In this document: piece by piece, positions 10,741-25,700 of the stretch | Numbering within the stretch: the first letter of the stretch is position 1 | Layout of the letters: each line of letters opens with the position of its first letter | Source of the DNA: Tachypleus tridentatus | Lineage: Eukaryota > Arthropoda > Merostomata > Xiphosura > Limulidae | NCBI RefSeq assembly: GCF_004210375.1 | Contig: NC_134834.1 | Location: 97,344,170 to 97,408,169 of the forward strand | Length of the DNA stretch: 64,000 nt | Direction of reading: 5' to 3' | The notes under the pieces: generated by a model | The model's input: the letters and a program-made list of their open reading frames with translations, nothing else | What the model was told of the DNA's origin: nothing | Databases searched by the model: none | Position numbers and translations under genes: made by a program

Positions 10741-13700
10741 ATGTAGCTAATATTGGTTGAAATATGAGTCTTTATGTAGCCTTATCTTTATCAGAACCTA
10801 ATGTAATATTGGTTGGTAGATCGATCTTTATGTAACCTTGACATTATCTATACTTAATGTAATATTGGATCGATCTTTATGTATCCCTACCGTTATCTAT
10901 ACTTAATGTAATACTGGTTGATAGATCTTTATGTATTCTTACCTTTATCTATACTTAATGTAATATTAGTTAATAGATCTTTATGTATCCTTACCATTAT
11001 CTATACTTAATGTAATATCGGTTAATAGATAGATCTTTATGTATCCTTACATTTATCTATACTTAATGTAATATCGGATGATAGATAAATCTTTATGTAT
11101 CCTTACCTTTATTTCTACTTAACGTAATATCGGTTAATAGATAGATCTTTATGTAACCTTGACATTATCTATACTTAATGTAATATTCGATCGATCTTTA
11201 TGTATCCTTACCATTATCTATACTTATTGTAATATTGGTTGATAGATCGATCTTTATGTATCCTTACCTTTATTTCTACTTAATGTAATATCGGTTAATA
11301 GATAGATCTTTATGTATTCTTACCTTTATCTATACTTAATGAAATATTGGTTAATAGATCTTTAGGTATTCTTACCATTATCTATACTTAATGTAATATC
11401 GGTTAATAGATAGATCTTTATGTATCCTTACCTTTATTTCTACTTAATGTAATATCGGTTAATAGATAGATCTTTATGTATCCTTACCTTTATCTATACT
11501 TAATGTAATATTGGTTAATAGATCTTTATGTATTTTTACCTTTATCTATACTTAATGTAATATTGGTTGATAGATAGATCTTTATGTATCCTTACCATTA
11601 TCTATACTTAATGTAATATTGGTTGATAGATCGATCTTTATGTATCCTTACCTTTATTTCTACTTAATGTAAGATCGGTTAACAGATAGATCTTTATGTA
11701 TCCTTACCTTTATCTATACTTAATGTAATTTCGGTTAATAGATAGATCTTTATGTATCCTTACCTTTATCTATACTTATTGTAAAATCGGTTGATAGATA
11801 AATCTTTATGTATCCATACCTTTATTTCTACTTAATGTAATATCAGTTAATAGATAGATCTTTATGTATCCTTACCTTTATCTATACTTAATGTAATATT
11901 GGTTAATAGATAGATCTTTATGTATTCTTACCTTTATCTATACTTAATGTAATATCGGTTAATAGATAGATCTTTATGTATCCTAACCTTTATCTATATT
12001 TAATGTAATATCGGTTGATAGATCTTTATGTATTCTTACCTTTATCTATACTTAATGTAATATTGGTTAATAGATCTTTATGTATCCTTACCATTATCTA
12101 TAATTAATGTAATATTGGTTAATAGATCTTTATGTATTCTTATCTTTATCTATACTTAATGTAATATTGGTTGATAGATAGATCTTTATGTATTTTTACC
12201 ATTATCTATACTTAATGTAATATCGGTTAATAGATAGATCTTTATGTATCCTTACCTTTATCTATACTTAATGTAATATTGGTTGATAGATCGATCTTTA
12301 TGTATCCTTACCTCTACTTCTACTTAATGTAATATCGGTTAATAGATAGATCTTTATGTATCCTTACCTTTATATATACTTAATGTAATATTGGTTAATA
12401 GATCTTTATGTATTCTTACCTTTATCTATACTTAATGTAATATAGGTTAATAGATAGATCTTTATGTATCTTACCATTATCTATACTTAATGTAATATTG
12501 GTTAATAGATCTTTATGTATTCTTACCTTTATCTATACTTAATGTAATATAGGTTAATAGATAGATCTTTATGTATCTTACCATTATCTATACTTAATGT
12601 AATATTGGTTGATAGATCGATCTTTATGTATCCTTACCTTTATTTCTACTTAATGTAATATTGGATGGTAGATCGATCTTTATGTAACCTTGACATTATC
12701 TATACTTAATGTAATATTCGATCGATCTTTATGTATCCTTACCATTATCTATACTTATTGTAATATTGGTTGATAGATCGATCTTTATGTATCCTTACCT
12801 TTATTTCTACTTAATGTAATATCGGTTAATAGATAGATCTTTATGTATTCTTACCTTTATCTATACTTAATGAAATATTGGTTAATAGATCTTTAGGTAT
12901 TCTTACCATTATCTATACTTAATGTAATATCGGTTAATAGATAGATCTTTATGTATCCTTACCTTTATTTCTACTTAATGTAATATCGGTTAATAGATAG
13001 ATCTTTATGTATCCTTACCTTTATCTATACTTAATGTAATATTGGTTAATAGATCTTTATGTATTTTTACCTTTATCTATACTTAATGTAATATTGGTTG
13101 ATAGATAGATCTTTATGTATCCTTACCATTATCTATACTTTATGTAATATTGGTTGATAGATCGATCTTTATGTATCCTTACCTTTATTTCTACTTAATG
13201 TAAGATCGGTTAACAGATAGATCTTTATGTATCCTTACCTTTATCTATACTTAATGTAATTTCGGTTAATAGATAGATCTTTATGTATCCTTACCTTTAT
13301 CTATACTTATTGTAAAATCGGTTGATAGATAAATCTTTATGTATCCATACCTTTATTTCTACTTAATGTAATATCAGTTAATAGATAGATCTTTATGTAT
13401 CCTTACCTTTATCTATACTTAATGTAATATTGGTTAATAGATAGATCTTTATGTATTCTTACCTTTATCTATACTTAATGTAATATCGGTTAATAGATAG
13501 ATCTTTATGTATCCTAACCTTTATCTATATTTAATGTAATATCGGTTGATAGATCTTTATGTATTCTTACCTTTATCTATACTTAATGTAATATTGGTTA
13601 ATAGATCTTTATGTATCCTTACCATTATCTATAATTAATGTAATATTGGTTAATAGATCTTTATGTATTCTTATCTTTATCTATACTTAATGTAATATTG

Positions 13701-16700
13701 GTTGATAGATAGATCTTTATGTATTTTTACCATTATCTATACTTAATGTAATATCGGTTAATAGATAGATCTTTATGTATCCTTACCTTTATCTATACTT
13801 AATGTAATATTGGTTGATAGATCGATCTTTATGTATCCTTACCTCTACTTCTACTTAATGTAATATCGGTTAATAGATAGATCTTTATGTATCCTTACCT
13901 TTATATATACTTAATGTAATATTGGTTAATAGATCTTTATGTATTCTTACCTTTATCTATACTTAATGTAATATAGGTTAATAGATAGATCTTTATGTAT
14001 CTTACCATTATCTATACTTAATGTAATATTGGTTGATAGATCGATCTTTATGTATCCTTACCTTTATTTCTACTTAATGTAATATTGGTTGGTAGATCGA
14101 TCTTTATGTAACCTTGACATTATCTATACTTAATGTAATATTCGATCGATCTTTATGTATCCTTACCATTATCTATACTTATTGTAATATTGGTTGATAG
14201 ATCGATCTTTATGTATCCTTACCTTTATTTCTACTTAATGTAATATCGGTTAATAGATAGATCTTTATGTATTCTTACCTTTATCTATACTTAATGTAAT
14301 ATTGGTTAATAGACCTTTATGTATTCTTACCTTTATTTCTACTTAATGTAATATCGGTTAATAGATAGATCTTTATGTATCCTTACCATTATCTATACTT
14401 AATGTAATATCGGTTAATAGATAGATCTTTATATATCCTTACATTTATCTATACTTAATGTAATATCGGATGATAGATAAATCTTTATGTATCCTTACCT
14501 TTATTTCTACTTAACGTAATATCGGTTAATAGATAGATCTTTATGTATCCTTAACTTTATCTATACTTAATGTAATATTGGTTAATAGATCTTTATGTAT
14601 TCTTACCTTTATCTATACTTAATGTAATATTGGTTGATAGATAGATCTTTATGTATCCTTACCATTATCTATACTTAATGTAATATCGGTTAATAGATAG
14701 ATCTTTATGTATCCTTACCATTATCTATACTTAATGTAATATTGGTTGATAGATCGATCTTTATGTATCCTTACCTTTATTTCTACTTAATGTAATATCG
14801 GTTAATAGATAGATCTTTATGTATCCTTACCTTTATCTATACTTAATGTAATATTGGTTAACAGATCTTTATGTATTCTTACCTTTATCTATACTTAATG
14901 TAATATCGGTTAATAGATAGATCTTTATGTATCCTTACCATTATCTATACTTAATGTAATATTGGTTGATAGATCGATCTTTATGTATCCTTACCTTTAT
15001 TTCTACTTAATGTAATATTGGTTGGTAGATCGATCTTTATGTAACCTTGACATTATCTATACTTAATGTAATATTCGATCGATCTTTATGTATCCTTACC
15101 ATTATCTATACTTATTGTAATATTGGTTGATAGATCGATCTTTATGTATCCTTACCTTTATTTCTACTTAATGTAATATCGGTTAATAGATAGATCTTTA
15201 TGTATTCTTACCTTTATCTATACTTAATGAAATATTGGTTAATAGATCTTTAGGTATTCTTACCATTATCTATACTTAATGTAATATCGGTTAATAGATA
15301 GATCTTTATGTATCCTTACCTTTATTTCTACTTAATGTAATATCGGTTAATAGATAGATCTTTATGTATCCTTACCTTTATCTATACTTAATGTAATATT
15401 GGTTAATAGATCTTTATGTATTTTTACCTTTATCTATACTTAATGTAATATTGGTTGATAGATAGATCTTTATGTATCCTTACCATTATCTATACTTAAT
15501 GTAATATTGGTTGATAGATCGATCTTTATGTATCCTTACCTTTATTTCTACTTAATGTAAGATCGGTTAACAGATAGATCTTTATGTATCCTTACCTTTA
15601 TCTATACTTAATGTAATTTCGGTTAATAGATAGATCTTTATGTATCCTTACCTTTATCTATACTTATTGTAAAATCGGTTGATAGATAAATCGTTATGTA
15701 TCCATACCTTTATTTCTACTTAATGTAATATCAGTTAATAGATAGATCTTTATGTATCCTTACCTTTATCTATACTTAATGTAATATTGGTTAATAGATA
15801 GATCTTTATGTATTCTTACCTTTATCTATACTTAATGTAATATCGGTTAATAGATAGATCTTTATGTATCCTAACCTTTATCTATATTTAATGTAATATC
15901 GGTTGATAGATCTTTATGTATTCTTACCTTTATCTATACTTAATGTAATATTGGTTGATAGATAGATCTTTATGTATTTTTACCATTATCTATACTTAAT
16001 GTAATATCGGTTAATAGATAGATCTTTATGTATCCTTACCTTTATCTATACTTAATGTAATATTGGTTAATAGATAGATCTTTATGTATCCTAACCTTTA
16101 TCTATATTTAATGTAATATCGGTTGATAGATCTTTATGTATTCTTACCTTTATCTATACTTAATGTAATATTGGTTGATAGATAGATCTTTATGTATTTT
16201 TACCATTATCTATACTTAATGTAATATCGGTTAATAGATAGATCTTTATGTATCCTTACCTTTATCTATACTTAATGTAATATTGGTTAATAGATAGATC
16301 TTTATGTATTCTTACCTTTATCTATACTTAATGTAATATCGGTTAATAGATAGATCTTTATGTATCCTAACCTTTATCTATATTTAATGTAATATTGGTT
16401 AATAGATCTTTATGTATTCTTATCTTTATCTATACTTAATGTAATATTGGTTGATAGATCGATCTTTATGTATCCTTACCTCTACTTCTACTTAATGTAA
16501 TATCGGTTAATAGATAGATCTTTATGTATCCTTACCTTTATATATACTTAATGTAATATTGGTTAATAGATCTTTATGTATTCTTACCTTTATCTATACT
16601 TAATGTAATATAGGTTAATAGATAGATCTTTATGTATCTTACCATTATCTATACTTAATGTAATATTGGTTAATAGATCTTTATGTATTCTTACCTTTAT

Positions 16701-19700
16701 CTATACTTAATGTAATATAGGTTAATAGATAGATCTTTATGTATCTTACCATTATCTATACTTAATGTAATATTGGTTGATAGATCGATCTTTATGTATC
16801 CTTACCTTTATTTCTACTTAATGTAATATTGGTTGGTAGATCGATCTTTATGTAACCTTGACATTATCTATACTTAATGTAATATTCGATCGATCTTTAT
16901 GTATCCTTACCATTATCTATACTTATTGTAATATTGGTTGATAGATCGATCTTTATGTATCCTTACCTTTATTTCTACTTAATGTAATATCGGTTAATAG
17001 ATAGATCTTTATGTATTCTTACCTTTATCTATACTTAATGAAATATTGGTTAATAGATCTTTAGGTATTCTTACCATTATCTATACTTAATGTAATATCG
17101 GTTAATAGATAGATCTTTATGTATCCTTACCTTTATTTCTACTTAATGTAATATCGGTTAATAGATAGATCTTTATGTATCCTTACCTTTATCTATACTT
17201 AATGTAATATTGGTTAATAGATCTTTATGTATTTTTACCTTTATCTATACTTAATGTAATATTGGTTGATAGATAGATCTTTATGTATCCTTACCATTAT
17301 CTATACTTAATGTAATATTGGTTGATAGATCGATCTTTATGTATCCTTACCTTTATTTCTACTTAATGTAAGATCGGTTAACAGATAGATCTTTATGTAT
17401 CCTTACCTTTATCTATACTTAATGTAATTTCGGTTAATAGATAGATCTTTATGTATCCTTACCTTTATCTATACTTATTGTAAAATCGGTTGATAGATAA
17501 ATCTTTATGTATCCATACCTTTATTTCTACTTAATGTAATATCAGTTAATAGATAGATCTTTATGTATCCTTACCTTTATCTATACTTAATGTAATATTG
17601 GTTAATAGATAGATTTTTATGTATTCTTACCTTTATCTATACTTAATGTAATATCGGTTAATAGATAGATCTTTATGTATTCTAACCTTTATCTATATTT
17701 AATGTAATATCGGTTGATAGATCTTTATGTATTCTTACCTTTATCTATACTTAATGTAATATTGGTTAATAGATCTTTATGTATCCTTACCATTATCTAT
17801 AATTAATGTAATATTGGTTAATAGATCTTTATGTATTCTTATCTTTATCTATACTTAATGTAATATTGGTTGATAGATAGATCTTTATGTATTTTTACCA
17901 TTATCTATACTTAATGTAATATCGGTTAATAGATAGATCTTTATGTATCCTTACCTTTATCTATACTTAATGTAATATTGGTTGATAGATCGATCTTTAT
18001 GTATCCTTACCTTTATTTCTACTTAATGTAAGATCGGTTAACAGATAGATCTTTATGTATCCTTACCTTTATCTATACTTAATGTAATTTCGGTTAATAG
18101 ATAGATCTTTATGTATCCTTACCTTTATCTATACTTATTGTAAAATCGGTTGATAGATAAATCGTTATGTATCCATACCTTTATTTCTACTTAATGTAAT
18201 ATCAGTTAATAGATAGATCTTTATGTATCCTTACCTTTATCTATACTTAATGTAATATTGGTTAATAGATAGATCTTTATGTATTCTTACCTTTATCTAT
18301 ACTTAATGTAATATCGGTTAATAGATAGATCTTTATGTATCCTAACCTTTATCTATATTTAATGTAATATCGGTTGATAGATCTTTATGTATTCTTATTT
18401 TTATCTATACTTAATGTAATATTGGTTGATAGATAGATCTTTATGTATTTTTACCATTATCTATACTTAATGTAATATCGGTTAATAGATAGATCTTTAT
18501 GTATCCTTACCTTTATCTATACTTAATGTAATATTGGTTAATAGATAGATCTTTATGTATCCTAACCTTTATCTATATTTAATGTAATATCGGTTGATAG
18601 ATCTTTATGTATTCTTACCTTTATCTATACTTAATGTAATATTGGTTGATAGATAGATCTTTATGTATTTTTACCATTATCTATACTTAATGTAATATCG
18701 GTTAATAGATAGATCTTTATGTATCCTTACCTTTATCTATACTTAATGTAATATTGGTTAATAGATAGATCTTTATGTATTCTTACCTTTATCTATACTT
18801 AATGTAATATCGGTTAATAGATAGATCTTTATGTATCCTAACCTTTATCTATATTTAATGTAATATTGGTTAATAGATCTTTATGTATCCTTACCTTTAT
18901 CTATACTTAATGTAATATTGGTTGATAGATCGATCTTTATGTATCCTTACCTCTACTTCTACTTAATGTAATATCGGTTAATAGATAGATCTTTATGTAT
19001 CCTTACCTTTATATATACTTAATGTAATATTGGTTAATAGATCTTTATGTATTCTTACCTTTATCTATACTTAATGTAATATAGGTTAATAGATAGATCT
19101 TTATGTATCTTACCATTATCTATACTTAATGTAATATTGGTTAATAGATCTTTATGTATTCTTACCTTTATCTATACTTAATGTAATATAGGTTAATAGA
19201 TAGATCTTTATGTATCTTACCATTATCTATACTTAATGTAATATTGGTTGATAGATCGATCTTTATGTATCCTTACCTTTATTTCTACTTAATGTAATAT
19301 TGGTTGGTAGATCGATCTTTATGTAACCTTGACATTATCTATACTTAATGTAATATTCGATCGATCTTTATGTATCCTTACCATTATCTATACTTATTGT
19401 AATATTGGTTGATAGATCGATCTTTATGTATCCTCACCTTTATTTCTACTTAATGTAATATCGGTTAATAGATAGATCTTTATGTATTCTTACCTTTATC
19501 TATACTTAATGAAATATTGGTTAATAGATCTTTAGGTATTCTTACCATTATCTATACTTAATGTAATATCGGTTAATAGATAGATCTTTATGTATCCTTA
19601 CCTTTATTTCTACTTAATGTAATATCGGTTAATAGATAGATCTTTATGTATCCTTACCTTTATCTATACTTAATGTAATATTGGTTAATAGATCTTTATG

Positions 19701-22700
19701 TATTTTTACCTTTATCTATACTTAATGTAATATTGGTTGATAGATAGATCTTTATGTATCCTTACCATTATCTATACTTAATGTAATATTGGTTGATAGA
19801 TCGATCTTTATGTATCCTTACCTTTATTTCTACTTAATGTAAGATCGGTTAACAGATAGATCTTTATGTATCCTTACCTTTATCTATACTTAATGTAATT
19901 TCGGTTAATAGATAGATCTTTATGTATCCTTACCTTTATCTATACTTATTGTAAAATCGGTTGATAGATAAATCTTTATGTATCCATACCTTTATTTCTA
20001 CTTAATGTAATATCAGTTAATAGATAGATCTTTATGTATCCTTACCTTTATCTATACTTAATGTAATATTGGTTAATAGATAGATTTTTATGTATTCTTA
20101 CCTTTATCTATACTTAATGTAATATCGGTTAATAGATAGATCTTTATGTATTCTAACCTTTATCTATATTTAATGTAATATCGGTTGATAGATCTTTATG
20201 TATTCTTACCTTTATCTATACTTAATGTAATATTGGTTAATAGATCTTTATGTATCCTTACCATTATCTATAATTAATGTAATATTGGTTAATAGATCTT
20301 TATGTATTCTTATCTTTATCTATACTTAATGTAATATTGGTTGATAGATAGATCTTTATGTATTTTTACCATTATCTATACTTAATGTAATATCGGTTAA
20401 TAGATAGATCTTTATGTATCCTTACCTTTATCTATACTTAATGTAATATTGGTTGATAGATCGATCTTTATGTATCCTTACCTCTACTTCTACTTAATGT
20501 AATATCGGTTAATAGATAGATCTTTATGTATCCTTACCTTTATCTATACTTAATGTAATATTGGTTGATAGATAGATCTTTATGTATCCTTACCATTATC
20601 TATACTTAATGTAATATCGGTTAATAGATAGATCTTTATGTATCCTTACCATTATCTATACTTATTGTAATATTGGTTGATAGATCGATCTTTATGTATC
20701 CTTACCTTTATTTCTACTTAATGTAATATCGGTTAATAGATAGATCTTTATGTATCCTTACCTTTATCTATACTTAATGTAATATTGGTTAATAGATCTT
20801 TATGTATTCTTACCTTTATCTATACTTAATGTAATATCGGTTAATAGATAGATCTTTATGTATCCTTACCATTATCTATACTTAATGTAATATTGGTTGA
20901 TGGATCGATCTTTATGTATCCTTACCTTTATTTCTACTTAATGTAATATTGGTTGGTAGATCGATCTTTATGTAACCTTGACATTATCTATACTTAATGT
21001 AATATTCGATCGATCTTTATGTATCCTTACCATTATCTATACTTATTGTAATATTGGTTGATAGATCGATCTTTATGTATCCTTACCTTTATTTCTACTT
21101 AATGTAATATCGGTTAATAGATAGATCTTTATGTATTCTTACCTTTATCTATACTTAATGAAATATTGGTTAATAGATCTTTAGGTATTCTTACCATTAT
21201 CTATAATTAATGTAATATCGGTTAATAGATAGATCTTTATGTATCCTTACCTTTATTTCTACTTAATGTAATATCGGTTAATAGATAGATCTTTATGTAT
21301 CCTTACCTTTATCTATACTGAATGTAATATTGGTTAATAGATCTTTATGTATTTTTACCTTTATTTATACTTAATGTAATATTGGTTGATAGATAGATCT
21401 TTATGTATCCTTACCATTATCTATACTTAATGTAATATTGGTTGATAGATCGATCTTTATGTATCCTTACCTTTATTTCTACTTAATGTAATATCGGTTG
21501 ACAGATAGATCTTTATGTATCCTTACCTTTATCTATACTTAATGTAATTTCGGTTAATAGATAGATCTTTATGTATCCTTACCTTTATCTATACTTATTG
21601 TAAAATCGGTTGATAGATAAATCTTTATGTATCCATACCTTTATTTCTACTTAATGTAATATCAGTTAATAGATAGATCTTTATGTATCCTTACCTTTAT
21701 CTATACTTAATGTAATATTGGTTAATAGATAGATCTTTATGTATTCTTACCTTTATCTATACTTAATGTAATATCGGTTAATAGATAGATCTTTATGTAT
21801 CCTAACCTTTATCTATATTTAATGTAATATCGGTTGATAGATCTTTATGTATTCTTACCTTTATCTATACTTAATGTAATATTGGTTAATAGATCTTTAT
21901 GTATCCTTACCATTATCTATAATTAATGTAATATTGGTTAATAGATCTTTATGTATTCTTACCTTTATCTATACTTAATGTAATATTGGTTGATAGATAG
22001 ATCTTTATGTATCCTTACCATTATCTATACTTAATGTAATATCGGTTAATAGATAGATCTTTATGTATCCTTACCATTATCTATACTTATTGTAATATTG
22101 GTTGATAGATCGATCTTTATGTATCCTTACCTTTATTTCTACTTAATGTAATATCGGTTAATAGATAGATCTTTATGTATCCTTACCTTTATCTATACTT
22201 AATGTAATATTGGTTAACAGATCTTTATGTATTCTTACCTTTATCTATACTTAATGTAATATCGGTTAATAGATAGATCTTTATGTATCCTTACCATTAT
22301 CTATACTTAATGTAATATCGGTTAATAGATAGATCTTTATGTATCCTTACCTTTATCTATACTTAATGTAATATTGGTTGATAGATCGATCTTTATGTAT
22401 CCTTACCTCTACTTCTACTTAATGTAATATCGGTTAATAGATAGATCTTTATGTATCCTTACCTTTATATATAGTTAATGTAATATTGGTTAATAGATCT
22501 TTATGTATTCTTACCTTTATCTATACTTAATGTAATATAGGTTAATAGATAGATCTTTATGTATCTTACCATTATCTATACTTAATGTAATATTGGTTGA
22601 TAGATCGATCTTTATGTATCCTTACCTTTATTTCTACTTAATGTAATATTGGTTGGTAGATCGATCTTTATGTAACCTTGACATTATCTATACTTAATGT

Positions 22701-25700
22701 AATATTCGATCGATCTTTATGTATCCTTACCATTATCTATACTTATTGTAATATTGGTTGATAGATCGATCTTTATGTATCCTTACCTTTATTTCTACTT
22801 AATGTAATATCGGTTAATAGATAGATCTTTATGTATTCTTACCTTTATCTATACTTAATGTAATATTGGTTAATAGACCTTTATGTATTCTTACCTTTAT
22901 TTCTACTTAATGTAATATCGGTTAATAGATAGATCTTTATGTATCCTTACCTTTATCTATACTTAATGTAATATTGGTTAATAGATAGATCTTTATGTAT
23001 CCTTACCTTTATCTATACTTAATGTAATATCGGTTGATAGATAAATCTTTATGTATCCTTACCTTTATTTCTACTTAATGTAATATCGGTTAATAGATAG
23101 ATCTTTATGTATCCTTACCTTTATCTATACTTATTGTATTATCGGTTGATAGATAAATCTTTATGTATCCTTACCTTTATTTCTACTTAATGTAATATCG
23201 GTTAATAGATAGATCTTTATGTATCCTTACCTTTATCTATACTTATTGTAATATCGGTTGATAGATAAATCTTTATGTATTCTTATCTTTATCTATACTT
23301 AATGTAATATTGGTTGATAGATAGATCTTTATGTATTTTTACCATTATCTATACTTAATGTAATATCGGTTAATAGATAGATCTTTATGTATCCTTACCT
23401 TTATCTATACTTAATGTAATATTGGTTGATAGATCGATCTTTATGTATCCTTACCTCTACTTCTACTTAATGTAATATCGGTTAATAGATAGATCTTTAT
23501 GTATCCTTACCTTTATATATACTTAATGTAATGTTGGTTAATAGATCTTTATGTATTCTTATCTTTATCTATACTTAATGTAATATTGGTTGATAGATAG
23601 ATCTTTATGTATTTTTACCATTATCTATACTTAATGTAATATAGGTTAATAGATAGATCTTTATGTATCCTTACCTTTATCTATACTTATTGTAAAATCG
23701 GTTGATAGATAAATCGTTATGTATCCATACCTTTATTTCTACTTAATGTAATATCAGTTAATAGATAGATCTTTATGTATCCTTACCTTTATCTATACTT
23801 AATGTAATATTGGTTAATAGATAGATCTTTATGTATTCTTACCTTTATCTATACTTAATGTAATATCGGTTAATAGATAGATCTTTATGTATCCTAACCT
23901 TTATCTATATTTAATGTAATATCGGTTGATAGATCTTTATGTATTCTTACCTTTATCTATACTTAATGTAATATTGGTTGATAGATAGATCTTTATGTAT
24001 TTTTACCATTATCTATACTTAATGTAATATCGGTTAATAGATAGATCTTTATGTATCCTTACCTTTATCTATACTTAATGTAATATTGGTTAATAGATAG
24101 ATCTTTATGTATCCTAACCTTTATCTATACTTAATGTAATATCGGTTGATAGATCTTTATGTATTCTTACCTTTATCTATACTTAATGTAATATTGGTTG
24201 ATAGATAGATCTTTATGTATTTTTACCATTATCTATACTTAATGTAATATCGGTTAATAGATAGATCTTTATGTATCCTTACCTTTATCTATACTTAATG
24301 TAATATTGGTTAATAGATAGATCTTTATGTATTCTTACCTTTATCTATACTTAATGTAATATCGGTTAATAGATAGATCTTTATGTATCCTAACCTTTAT
24401 CTATATTTAATGTAATATTGGTTAATAGATCTTTATGTATCCTTACCTTTATCTATACTTAATGTAATATTGGTTGATAGATCGATCTTTATGTATCCTT
24501 ACCTTTACTTCTACTTAATGTAATATCGGTTAATAGATAGATCTTTATGTATCCTTACCTTTATATATACTTAATGTAATATTGGTTAATAGATCTTTAT
24601 GTATTCTTACCTTTATCTATACTTAATGTAATATAGGTTAATAGATAGATCTTTATGTATCTTACCATTATCTATACTTAATGTAATATTGGTTAATAGA
24701 TCTTTATGTATTCTTACCTTTATCTATACTTAATGTAATATAGGTTAATAGATAGATCTTTATGTATCTTACCATTATCTATACTTAATGTAATATTGGT
24801 TGATAGATCGATCTTTATGTATCCTTACCTTTATTTCTACTTAATGTAATATTGGTTAATAGATCGATCTTTATGTAACCTTGACATTATCTATACTTAA
24901 TGTAATATTCGATCGATCTTTATGTATCCTTACCATTATCTATACTTATTGTAATATTGGTTGATAGATCGATCTTTATGTATCCTTACCTTTATTTCTA
25001 CTTAATGTAATATCGGTTAATAGATAGATCTTTATGTATTCTTACCTTTATCTATACTTAATGTAATATTGGTTAATAGATCTTTATGTATTCTTACCAT
25101 TATCTATACTTAATGTAATATCGGTTAATAGATAGATCTTTATGTATCCTTACCTTTATTTCTACTTAATGTAATATCGGTTAATAGATAGATCTTTATG
25201 TATCCTTACCTTTATCTATACTTAATGTAATATTGGTTAATAGATCTTTATGTATTTTTACCTTTATCTATACTTAATGTAATATTGGTTGATAGATAGA
25301 TCTTTATGTATCCTTACCATTATCTATACTTAATGTAATATTGGTTGATAGATCGATCTTTATGTATCCTTACCTTTATTTCTACTTAATGTAAGATCGG
25401 TTAACAGATAGATCTTTATGTATCCTTACCTTTATCTATACTTAATGTAATTTCGGTTAATAGATAGATCTTTATGTATCCTTACCTTTATCTATACTTA
25501 TTGTAATATCGGTTGATAGATAAATCTTTATGTATCCATACCTTTATTTCTACTTAATGTAATATCAGTTAATAGATAGATCTTTATGTATCCTTACCTT
25601 TATCTATACTTAATGTAATATTGGTTAATAGATAGATCTTTATGTATTCTTACCTTTATCTATACTTAATGTAATATCGGTTAATAGATAGATCTTTATG

